62,000 nt of DNA from Chrysomallon squamiferum (lineage: Eukaryota; Mollusca; Gastropoda; Neomphalida; Peltospiridae). The position numbers were made by a program, and so were the translations under genes. Under the pieces are notes generated by a model. The model made no database searches, was not told where the DNA came from, and was given only the letters and a program-made list of their open reading frames with translations. The stretch spans positions 11,388,288-11,450,287 of the forward strand of contig CM022673.1 in NCBI GenBank assembly GCA_012295275.1, read 5' to 3'. Positions 12,541 to 25,591 of this stretch are shown piece by piece (the first letter of the stretch is position 1; the number at the start of each line of letters is the position of its first letter).

Positions 12541-15025
12541 TTAGTTTGATCGTTAGAGCTAAGTTTGGCTGTTTGCACTAGAGGAAAACCAGTTTAACAA
12601 CATATGTATGTACAGGGCTAGTTTGACAGTTCATATCAGTTTCCTCGATATTATTAAATAGAACAATAACGTCTGTGGACAACAAACCTGCTGATGTACG
12701 TGCTAAATTAAGTAATACTGAATGAATAGTGCTTTGTTTGTTTTTTGTTTTAGTTTCCTGCTGTATAGAGTATATTTATTTATTTGTTTATTTCTTTCTT
12801 TATCTGTGTGACTGTTGGTTTATTTATTTATATTTTTGTTTCTGTGTATTTTTCTAATTTAAGTGTGTGTCTGTGTGCATGTGTGTGTGTGTGGTCATTG
12901 TCTTTGATTCTGCATACATGGTTTATGTACATGTGTTTGTGTACTGAATAAGATGTTGTAACTTTTCATAAGTACATAACGAATAATGTTCTTTTTTACA
13001 TTTTTTTTTTTGTTTGTTTGTTTTCGTTGTTGTTGTTTGGTAGGAATGTTGGTGTGTTTTTGAAGTTTCTATCTGACTTAACTAATGTTGTCATAATAAT
13101 GTAGCAACAGCAACAGTAATGTTACAGCAGTTGCAGTGTAACAGTAACAGTAATAGTAGTAATGTAGAAGCAGTAGCAGTAGTAATATTAATAGTTTTAG
13201 TAGTAATATAGTAGTAAATTAGTAGCAGCAGTTGTAGTAGTATTAATAGTAATAACTGCAGATGTTGTGTTTTTTGGTAATAGTTACAGTAGCAGTATTA
13301 TAACAACACAACAATAAATAAACAAATAAATAAATAAAATTAAGTACTCTAGCATTTACTCATGTAAGTCGGTTGACTTGTTAACTCCATTTTCTTGGGT
13401 ATCAACTGATTGTATTTGCTTAAATAGCAAAGTTAATAAGATCAGTGTCCCGCTTATTTCTTTCTCTACTCAGACAGAACCACAATATCGCTCTCCGCAG
13501 GGCGGTACCCAACGGGAGTCGTATATAGTAAGGGTAGACAAAGAGAGGAGATGTAGAGAAAAACCTTTTAAAAAAAATTTAGACGTAGATATGAAAATAT
13601 ATTTCAGGTTTGAAAGAACATAAACACAGATCTTCTCCAGAAATCTGGGACCTCTCTAGACTGTATTACAGACACTGACCTTATAAAACGAATAAATAAT
13701 TTTAATAAATCACTTACCTACACGTTTATATCTCGATCTGGCTCTTGGTAGAGCTCTGGTCTGTCAAAGTTTCTGTTCAGTATGCAGTTAATGTGAACTT
13801 AATTAGCACACTCTTGATGTAAATGACGTAAACTATTATAACATCAGCAGTTTAGTCCAACAGTTTGCTATCTTTAATAACGAGTGATGACTGAAAGGAT
13901 TATCTAAAAACTTTCACAAGTAGTCGAGGTGTTTACGAAGTTTGGCGAGGACTGGTTGTATTGTATTGCTAGACATGCATCACTTTCATTGTGCTATTCA
14001 AAATTTTCCTTAGGTCCTTTTCTTGACTTAAAGAATAAAGAAGAATTAACGTTGCGCTCGAGGTAGCAGATATGGTTGTATCACCTTCGTAATTGTCAAG
14101 GTTCATTGGACAGGTCATAGGTGAATGCAGATAGCTCTATTTACGTACACTGTACAGTACATTCCTACAGGGACGAGGTTACGGATTAAGTAATAACTGT
14201 TTAACAGTACGTATATCAGTATGCAATAAACAAGGGCAGCTCTGTAGCATTTAGAATTGTGATATCGTGGGAAGTGTAATCCATCTCTGTCTGAGTGTGT
14301 GTATAATGTTTGTGTGCATAATGTTTGTATGCTTTTGAAAGTGTTGTTAATTCTAGCAAAAAAATATAATTCTATATTCAGATATTGAAATGTTTATGAA
14401 ACAAATCAAATCCCTAAACCACCTACAGAGTTTATTTTTATAATTATTATTTTTCGTTCAGGTTGGCTATAATAATAAAAATTATAATAATTATTATTAT
14501 TATAATAAGAATAATAAATAAATAAATAAATAAATATTAGGGGACAGTGAATAAGTTGTCGCCTTCCCGAAACCGCATATAGCATATTTACTTAGTTGTC
14601 AGAAGAAAGTGCTTTTTCATGTCATTCGAGCCTTTCACAGAAAAACGTATTTTTATTAAACAAAATAACAAAATGAGATCGATCAAAATTAAAAAAAAAT
14701 ATATTAATAATAATAAAAAAATGTTTATAACCGTAATGTCACAAAACAGATAAACATTAAAGACTGCTGCCATAATTAAAAAATAAAATAATTTATATTC
14801 CAGCTGGTTAATAAAAATATTAAATGAGTACTACACATGCTTTGAGAGAATATATATATATACTTTTTGAAATTATTTTCAAAAATTTATCTGAAGCATA
14901 CATTAACACACACAAATAAACAATATTTTGCTTTAGCCCTACTTCACTGCCACCAGCATCCGTTTCGTTTTAATTGATCAGAGTTATCTTTTCCTTGCAG
15001 ATGGCATTCTAGAATTGTTTTGACG

Positions 15026-18000
15026 ATGGCGAATTTAGAAGCTACCTCACCATCAGAAGAAAAAGCATCTAGTAAACGTCCGAAAGGTAACGTATTGTTT
15101 ATGATATGTGATAGACAAAAAGGTTCATTATCTAAAACTACAACTGAAGTGTTTCAGCGAAATCTGAATAATTATAAAATAGAAGAAATTTTAGGTTGTT
15201 TATATTTCCGGAAGTGATATTTTTTATTTTTTGACTGAAATCTAAACGGTGTATCACAATAAACTAATTATTTATTTGGCTTAAATTTATTCAGACAAGA
15301 AAAGAAAAAATCCGTTATTTGGGACTTATTTAGATATCTCTGAATTTTTATTTGGTAATTTCCTCGGCATATGTTTCCTTTATCCACCAAAAATATTTTT
15401 AATAATAAGTTAGGGCTGGGTAGGGCCCAGGAAACATTTGATTTCCACAGTTCTCATGTTATATTTTATATTTATTTTTATTTTTCACTCGTCAGTTTTA
15501 CAGAAAAAACTAATTTTTTTATTATTTTTTTTATTTTTATTTTTTACAATTTTTGAAATAACATTTTAAAAATGGAAACTGAGAATTATGAATTACATTT
15601 CAGTAACAGTGTAAATAATTAAAATGGAATTATTAATAAAGGGCTTATGGAAATGTTTAAGTGCTATATATTAGCAAAAATCAAATAAATTAAAATTGTT
15701 ATTTACATGTTATATCAAATATCGTCTTATTGTTGAACTACTGATTATTAATATTATACATAAAGAATTAATATACCTTATTCTAATAAAACTGTTACAT
15801 AATTTTGATTTCTTAAAAATATTGGTTTATGAAGTTGTTTTCTTTTTTCAAATTTATTTATTTATTGATTTATTTACTTGCGTACGTTTTATTTGTTTTA
15901 TTATCTGGTAAGAGAGTGACATGAAAAAAAAAGTGTGAAGAAAAATGAATATATAATAATAAAACCCATGAAATGAGATTAAATAATTAAAGAACAAAAA
16001 CAGACACAGGGGAAGTAAGGTTCATTATATATTCCTCAAACAAATTCATACAATTGTTCTGTGACTTGTATGTGTAATTATTCATATTAAAACTTAATTA
16101 AAATGCAGCTCTTTTATGTATATTTTAATAATAGGTACACTTTTTAGAAAAAGAAAAAACTTAAAATCTTTTGTCTCTCTTTTTATTTATTTTTATTGAT
16201 ATAGACAAATGTTTTCAAATATTAGCCAAAACATTCTTCAGAAAACATTGAAACAATCATCATAAGCAAAATGTTGCAATTTTTTTGGATGTAATCACAG
16301 TAATGTCAGGGTAAATTTAAAAGATGCCAAAATAAAGTTGCAAACTTTAGTAACTGTTTTATTTTGATGTCAAGTATATTTATATTTTTATATTAATATT
16401 TTATTTATTTATTTATTTATTTATTTATTATATTAGCTGGCATAGCAGTCCCTATTTGTAAAGCTATGTATATGTAATGCTAGCCTAAGTCACAGTAAGT
16501 GATAAAAAGAAACCTACATACAAAATTAGACCTAGATGCTACCCTAGATGTTAGAACCAATGACTGGGGAATTAGTTTTTGGCTCTCCTCTATTTATTTT
16601 GTTAATTTTTTAAAACATTTAATAACAAAGCCCAAAGAAATGATATTGAATCATGTGATTTGTCTTTATGAAAAATAAAAAATAAAATAGCAACATAGAA
16701 GTTAGAAAACACTATTTTAATGTAACAACAAATAAAGTCAAAAGCATACTTCACATGTTTGCATATGTATGCACATACACATGCACAAATACATGCTTCA
16801 CAATGTCATTATGAAGGGCATTTTGGATTTATTTTTGTCTAATAATTTTTATAAACAATTAAGATTTCACTGAAATAGATGAATTTTATACTTTTAATAA
16901 TCTGAAGAAAAACAATCAGTCTGATAATAGGTATAATCCTTTTTTTTAAAGAGTATTATTAATAAATAATTTTCCTTCAGGGTGCTGTGTGCTCTATTCC
17001 GTATTTTCTCTTTTTTTTTTTCCTTTTTCCTTTTATAATTTTTAAGTATATTTTTATGGAATTTTTAATTGTATTTATTACCATATTTATTTTTGAAATT
17101 CTGGTATTTTGTTTTATTTTTAAATTTAAATTTTATTATTATCTTTTATTATTTGTTTTATTTTTTATTTTTTATTTTTATTTAATTATATTTTGTTATT
17201 ATTATTTTATTATTATTATTTTAAATGTTGATAGCTAACATCCCATTTCATACTCAGTAACTATATTTCCATCTGTTCCAATGAATATTCATCCCCTGTC
17301 ATGAATGACATTTGTACATCTACCAGCCAGTATTCATTTTCATTTTGTAAAACATTCTTGTAGAGTTGACCTTTCCTTTTTCAGTTCATTGATAAAACTG
17401 CTAGGTGTTGGGATAAGTTTTAAAGTACAGAAGGAAAAGTAAAAATGTTTTTTTCTCTAGATACAAAGTTCAAGCAGCAGAAACTTCCTGCATGGCAGCC
17501 CATCCTCACTGCCAACACCGTCCTACCAGCTTTTTTTGCTATAGGTGTCGCTTTTATTCCTCTTGGTATTGCACTGCTGGTTACTTCAAATAATGTAAGT
17601 ATACAAAATAATTAATATTCTTGTACTTATTATTAAATATATATATATATATATATACACATATATACATATACATATATATACACATATAGCATGTGTT
17701 TGTGTATGGTTTTGATGACGAAAATATTTCAGACAATAATTTGACTGATATATATTGAATACTAAATTCTTTATATATATCACCAGTCGCCAAATGTAAA
17801 CTATTTATTCCACAATATGGTGTTAAATAGAAATGTATGAGATTAAAATTCTGATTACTGAGATTTATTATTATCATTGTTTTTAGTTCTTTGTTTATAT
17901 TTCAACACATTAATACTTTTTGAAATAAACATAGAACGTTTTCTTTTTTTGTTCTTTGTTTTTTCATTTTGATATTCGAGTGAAATTTCTCTTGAACTGT

Positions 18001-21000
18001 GTACCTGAATACAGGCTGAAGAACCTATATGTTCAGTTTTATCTATCTGTGATTTTAATATATGAATGAAATGATTCTTGGCATTGTATATTAGAGTATA
18101 TAAAAGTACTAACTAATAAATGTTTGTGTATTAATGTTTCAGTGTCCATGGGCAATGTCACAAATACATAATGTTATAATGTAAATTTATATTTGTGTAT
18201 GTTTGTATGTTTTTATATATATATATAGATATATATATTTGTATATTAACAGATTAAAGAATTTATTCTGGATTATACAGACTGCAATGACACCAGCCAG
18301 CTTGACAGAACTTGCGCAGATTTCTTTTCAAACGTCACCAATGCCGGGAAGACATGTACATGTTCTATAGATTTTGAACTCGATGATTTTGGCGTATGTC
18401 TTTCATTTATCACTGATTTATATCAAACTCTGTCTTATATGTTTTTTAAAAATACCTTTATGATACTTCATGATTTGATATAAAATATTTGCACTGTGAA
18501 ATGCTTTTAGTTACATAAGGCAACACAAGAACATTTATTTTTTATCAGTTTTCATAAACTGCCTACTAAGTTGCTTACCGTTATTGTCATTTGGACATTA
18601 TTGCATCTGATGCCACTCTTTCTCTCTTCTGCTAGTTTACTGTTCAAGTTGAATTCTGCATGTAATGTTCTAAATATATGATGTCATAATTTTATTTTGT
18701 ATTAAAATAAACAACAAAAAAAAAAAATTAATACTATAAAATTCTAAACTTGTACTTGGTATTTGTTTCTGAATAATCAATAATTTTGAAAAATGATTAT
18801 TATTTTTAATAATTTTAGGTGCAATCTAGTACAAAATTATTTTTTCATTTTTTGTTTTGTTAGTATTCTGATAACTGACATCAGCATTGTAATTGCTGTT
18901 AGGATTATTTATAGTAGTATTCTGATAATTATCATCATTATTTTTATCATTATTGATATTGTTGTTGTTCTTTCCTTGCAGGGCACAGTTTTCATGTACT
19001 ATGGTTTGACTAACTTTTATCAGAACCATCGACGTTATGTCCGATCTCGTGATGACAAACAACTGAATGGTGACGACATTAACCCTACAGATCTCGCTTC
19101 AGACTGTGCCCCTTACAAAACATTCACTGATGTGGCTAATAACAATACAGTCTATGGCTATGCACCTTGTGGTGCCATAGCAAACAGTTTGTTTAATGGT
19201 GGGAATATTTCCAATTTCAGCCTTATATAATAATTGTTTTATTTAATAATTTCATTTTTTTTTTTTTTTTTTTTTATTTTTGTATTTTTTTTTTTTGACT
19301 TTATTTTATTTTATTTTTTTTTACTTTTTTGACTTTATTTTATTTTTTTACTTTACTTTACTTTACTTTACTTTACTTTACTTTACTTTACTTTACTTTA
19401 CTTTATTTTACTTTATTTTACTTTACTTTACTTTTCTTTACTTATTTTTATTATTATTATTATTTTAATAATTATTATATTTTTTATTATTATTCTATTT
19501 TTGTTGTTGTTCTTGGAAGGTGTACAGTTAAACAAAATCCATCTTATTTAATAATTAATACAAAAAATTTGATAGATGTTTTCTTTTCTGTAAGAAGGTA
19601 TATGTAAAAGACTCATTCCTGATAAACAGTAAAGAGCAGTATAGGTTATTCTTTCTTTAAAATGAATCCATATATGAAATTATTGAATTGCATGGCAAAG
19701 ATTTCTTTTAAGTTCTTAAATTATATTTGTTGAATTATATTTAACAATAAATAAAAGTAAAATATACTTTATGGAGTTAGCTGTGTAGTTTTTTGTGTTA
19801 TTAGATGTAGTAAATTGTTATATTTAACTCTGAAAAGTAGTTTACATAAGTTCAGACTCCTGTTTTCTGTTAGCTTGGGGGTCTAAATCACCAACAAATA
19901 TCTGTCTCTTATTAAATGAAATTATTTTCATTAAAATATATTCATTTTATTTGATGTGAATGTAAAAATTACAGTGGGTGATTAGGCAGTATTTACATTT
20001 AAAAAATACAACAACACTGAAATGATATGCATCTTTTTTATTATTATTAATAGAATGTTCTATTTTTAATAGTATCTTTTGATATTATGATTTTGTTATC
20101 TGCATAATTTGTGTGTGTGTGTGTGTACACACAACATACATATTTATATAACATTACACACTTATACATATAAAAATTAGTTAATTTCTGTTTTTTCTAA
20201 GTAACTAGTAAATAATTATTAATAGGTTACGATTGTTTTGGGTGCTTTTGAAATATTAATTGTGTTAAATATATTTTAATTATAATTTTTGTTTCTGTTA
20301 ATTATTAATATTTCAGATTCATTTGTATTAAAGTACAAAGGTACTTTATCAGCTCCTGATGACATTGAAGTTAAGTTACTGAAAACTGGAATTGCCTGGG
20401 CTTCAGACAAGAATGTTAAGTTCAATAATCCACGTAAGTATAGATCAGATAAATATTTAGTATTACAGATAACATAAATTAGTTTTGAGACAGTATTTAA
20501 AAAATATTTACTATTATAGATAATATGTGCACATAAGAAGCAGTCATGACTTTAATTGTATTTACAATTATGGAGTATGCTGTTCTCATAAGTGTCACAT
20601 AGATAGATATATATATATGATTTAAACCTTGTAATTTACAAAATATTTTAATTTATTATGAGGTAAATTTAAAAACTATTTGCTGTTAATGACTCTGCAG
20701 TCTTCATTCAAACATGCATGCACACGCACACACACATAAAATGAAGTTCACTACATATTACACATGCTGTAGTAGATATTTAAAGTATGTGTAGTCACAT
20801 TCTTTTTTTTTTTTTTTTTTCTTATTTTAGCGGATCATGTCAAACCCAAGTACATAAAACCACCAAACTGGAAGGTTTCTGTTTGGGATTTGGATCCTGA
20901 CAACACCACTGACAACAACGGCTACAAGAATGAGGACCTTATTGTATGGATGAGAACAGCAGCATTGCCAACGTTTCGTAAACTTCATCGTCGAATTGAT

Positions 21001-23719
21001 CACTCGGAAAACAAATTTTCAAAGGGTCTCCCTGCAGGCAACTACACAGTGACAGTAACTTATGGTGAACAAAATTAATATTGTTATTTAAATATAAATG
21101 AAATAACAAAGAAAAAATATTGCAAAAATAGAAATGATGCTTTTATTCATTGGCCAGAATGTACTTTTTTAAAAAGACAAAATACTCCTTTTTTTAATTT
21201 ATTTTATTATTATTATCATCTTTTTTTTTTTTTTTTTTTTTTTAATTTTGGTATGTTTGAAGAAAGAAATTGGTTAACTGGTATGTTCTGACTGTTCAGA
21301 TCTGAAAAAAACAACTCCATTCTGTATTAAATTATATTCTACCACATTATTTTCTGAAAACCACTTAATGTAACAACAAACAATTTTGATAAAATGTAAA
21401 CTTGATTCACACAGCTCAAAAACTCTTTTATCTTCCAGCTTATCCAGTGAAAAAGTTTGCAGGCACAAAACGAATCATCTTATCAACAACATCATGGCTT
21501 GGTGGGAAAAACCCATTTCTGGGTATTGCCTACTTGGTGGTGGGCAGTCTTTGTATTGTCTTGGGAATAGTTTTTCTCATTATCCACCTGAAGTGTGGCA
21601 AAAAGTAAGTTCATTAACAGTTACTAAAATTATAGCTTTGGTGGAGGTTGTGGTTTTATTTTTATTTATTTTGTTTGGGAAGAGGGATGTATCTTTATTT
21701 GATATAAAAAAAGAATTAAAAAAAATAAAAAAGAAAGAAAAAGGTTGATTAGTATAAAAGGTAGAATGTTTTGATTTTCCAAAGGAATTTATTGAAATAA
21801 TTCCAAAATATTTTGTGATCCACTTTTTCAGAAATGTATTATATTATGTTACAGCCAAAATATATTAATCTAACTCCTTCCCATACTAAAAATTTCATTT
21901 CTGATCAGTTTTACAGACCATTCCATTTGAATTATGTACTTCATTACAACTGTCATTTGATTAAGTGAATAAATAAATACAAAGTTGCAAGTTCTAGAAG
22001 AGGATACATTTACCAGAAGAAATTTACAAAAAAAAAGAAAAAAAAGTTTTACATCAAGTACTTTTTCATTTTTCTGGTCACTATTTTTTCCTTGACAATT
22101 CATTTAACTGATATAATTATTTTTATTTTCATCTCATTGACTTTTAGGTCAGAGATGATCATCTTACTTACATAAGTATATAAAACTCTAAGGTATTAAC
22201 ACATTTCACAATGGCATGATTAGACATGTCACTGCGATTCACCTGAATTTCACCTGTTAACATCTATTTCATGACTTCATTTCAGTTAATATAACATTTT
22301 TATAATTAGATTCTAATATTTCTAGGTTATGGCATTCATCTGAGCATAGACATTGTAGTTTCTTTAAAAATCTTTTCTTTGAAACATAGTCTTTTGATAA
22401 AAAAAATTAATTTCTTTATATGATGTTAATAAGGTTGTGGTTATTTTTATTCTTTATATTTTTCCTAAATAGATTGTAGATTAATAAGTTAGAAAAGAAG
22501 ACAACACATTTTTAGAAGTATTAATTCAGTGTTATTTTATATTATCTAAGAAAGTGGGAGTTGTTTAAACTTTTTTTTAAAAATAAGTTTCCTTTAATAA
22601 ATTTGACAGACCATTATAAATATGACAGATTTCTCACCTCTGCTGTCAACATAGAATGCCTCTGTTATTTTTACTCAATCTACATTTTTGTTTACAACAT
22701 ACATTTTTTTAATTATTAAACATTTTTTTCTTACATTATAGTTATTATTATTATTATTACTATTATAGTAAAGGCATGATACACAATGATACTTTTTCAC
22801 ATATATCATACCTCAGTTAACAGATAATACAGCCAGATTTTTGTCTGCATGTTTTTTTTATTACACATTCACGACAGTGCAGATCTTCTGTTGACAATTC
22901 TATTTTCCAAAATCGTAATTTTAAATATGGTTATATAACATTAGTACGACATGCTGTCTTGATAAGCTTTGTGGCAATTTAATATTTCTTCAGACCCTAA
23001 TAGACTGTCATATTAAAAAAGATGAATTATGATTAGGTAACAGAAGTATCACAATTTACTCATACAGTAATATTTTGGTAAAAAAATAAACATGGAATAA
23101 ATATGGATGCCTAAAACATTGTAGGGGTTATGTGTAATGGAAACGTTCAGTTAATTATTTCATACATAAATAAATTGAGCTAAATAGCTGAAAACATACC
23201 TGCAATATTTTACTTTTCTTATGAATAAACCTTGTAAATTTGTTTCAAATATTTAAGAATAGTGGAAAATGGATGATCAGTCTGTATTTTCAGCATCATT
23301 AGCATCATTTCATTCAGCATCATTAGCGTGAACTAACATAATTGTATTCACTCATTTTTAAGGTTGGAAGACGCAGCATATGAATTTGTAATCAACGATG
23401 ATGAAGAACTTTCTATCAGACGTGCATTTCATTTTCATTTTTCAGTTCATTTTAATTTACTAACAATGTTGACGTGTTATTTTGAAATATTACCATTATT
23501 TTAGCTGTTACTTCTGTTAAAATTGTAAGTTTTGTTGTTAATTACCTTTGTTTTCGTTTTGTATTCTTTTTTCAGATAAAATATAAATTTTGTTTTAGTC
23601 TCATTTTAATATCCAGAATATATATATATATATATATATATGTCCTAAAAGAAAAGAACTTGTCTCCATTGTATTATGATTTATGTTTGGCAATTGAAAG
23701 AATGTTATGTTTGTAACAA

Positions 23720-23762
<43 letters not shown>

Positions 23763-25543
23763 CATATAATGGGCAACAGAATATTAAAGTAATTATCTTC
23801 ACCCACTCTGCAAATTAAAAATACAAAAATTAATTTTTATTAGCAGAAAACTTCAGCACTACATTGATCTTACAGACTTCCAGTAGTAATTTTCTGTGAG
23901 TTGTTTATTATTATTTTTTTTCAAAATAGATGTATTTCCTGATGGCAGTGGAATTCTTTGGCTGTTAACTTCTCGCATGGCACGGTTATTCTGGTTCTGT
24001 TTACAAGGCTGTTAATTAGAGCTGGAAATATGAACAAGAAAGTTAATAAAGAACATCAGTTGGGCTAAAGGGCTTTCTTCAATCCTAGTATTGTCATATC
24101 CCTTTTTTGGATTAGATTAAATTACAAAAAAAAATTGTCGTCTTTATCCATAGTTTATCATGTCAGCATTCTCTCTCAGTGATAGTTGATCTTACACATA
24201 GATTTAGTAAATGCTTTATTTTACTCCCCTTTAGAACATACTCTAAATTATCTTTATAAACATTTCCCCTCAGTAAATGTTTCCAGCATCATTTCACATT
24301 TCATCACACAGGCATATATTTCAACATCACTTTTAGATGCATCAAAACAGAAAAATGAAGGAAAATAAAATAGCAGTAATAAATATGCATATGAGAAAGA
24401 ATGGAAGTAAAAGAAATGCAATTTTAATTGACTTTTGTTTACATTTTAAATTTTTTTTTTTTTTTTTAATTTAGGATACTCTGTTGTGGGTCATTCCATG
24501 TCAGTTCATCAACCAGTGTATTATGACTGCCTCTGGTTTTGATAAACTTTCAGATACAAACTTGCTATGGTTTCATACTTAAATATAAGATTCTAACTTC
24601 ATCAAACCATTAATTTTGGAAATACTACAATTTATTAAATTTTACCTTTTTAGTTTTAAAAGAACCATTAGATAAAACATTTCTTCTCCTATTATGAGAT
24701 CATATAGACTTAAAACTGTTTTCAATATTTATTTTTTATTTTTTGTATTTGTTTTTTATTTCTTTCTTTAAGAAGGAAGGTAGTTTTATTTAATATCAAA
24801 GATATTATGAAAAGAAATTTTACCTACCATCCCTGATGTTTTATTTTCATAAATATACTGAAGAAAATTATCTTTATCTACTGATTTAGTTTTGGAACAG
24901 ACATGGTTGTTTCTGCATGTTGTTTTCCTCATTCTGACCATTCCTTTCCAACGTGCTGAGGGTCATTATGTGTGCTTTTGTACCTGTAGCAGGAAGTGTG
25001 TAAAGCATCCTTTTATGATGATTTTTATTAATTAGCTTTGGACTGGAGACAGCAAATTTTGTTTGTTATAGGCCTAATCATTTTTATTACGTATTATGTT
25101 TATTCATAGCCAGTGTAAAAGCTTGAAATTTCAGTAATAAACAGAAATGTTGAAGATGTGGTATTAATGTATTTTTGATACAGGACAGTTTTGATACATT
25201 TAATTCCATTTGTAGAATTACCAAAATTTATTGAAAAGATCCATTGTAGTTTAAATTATAATAATACTGTTTTAAAATAAAATATTACTTTTGGGAGTAT
25301 ATATGCTGTAGTTAATAAAGATAAAGATATGTAGAGATGTTGTGTCACTGACTAAGATTAAGAGAGGATGTGAGAGAGAGAAAATTTTAAAATATGAAAT
25401 AGTTTTCAAACTGATCTCTGCTGTTAGACTCTTTTTATTTTTATTTCATTAACAAAATAAACTCTGGCTTTGTTTTTTCTTTCTATTTTTTTCTGTCTTC
25501 CTTTTTCATTTTCCTTTTGTTATCTTTAACTCTTTCTGTCTTG

Positions 25544-25591
<48 letters not shown>

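Larger units (their letters stand above)
8760..14983. other. Repeat-rich non-coding stretch upstream of TMEM30
   Basis: No supported gene. It holds TTG/TTA tracts (9,060-9,125), GT tracts (9,414-9,455 and 9,823-9,865), TATG tetranucleotide tracts (9,930-10,025 and 12,215-12,280), a TTG tract (10,376-10,398), a degenerate tandem array (10,915-12,540) and many GTA-type trinucleotides (13,140-13,260). Two spots with higher GC and CpG content (10,190-10,330 and 13,480-13,530) could be regulatory. Confidence 0.6.

Noticed and set aside
21402-21608. Exon 7 of TMEM30 read through into the intron, ending in GKK
   Set aside because: The donor GTAAGT at 21,605 and the in-phase tail exon at 27,671 give a family-like C-terminus; a terminal KK is not the canonical KKxx retrieval signal.
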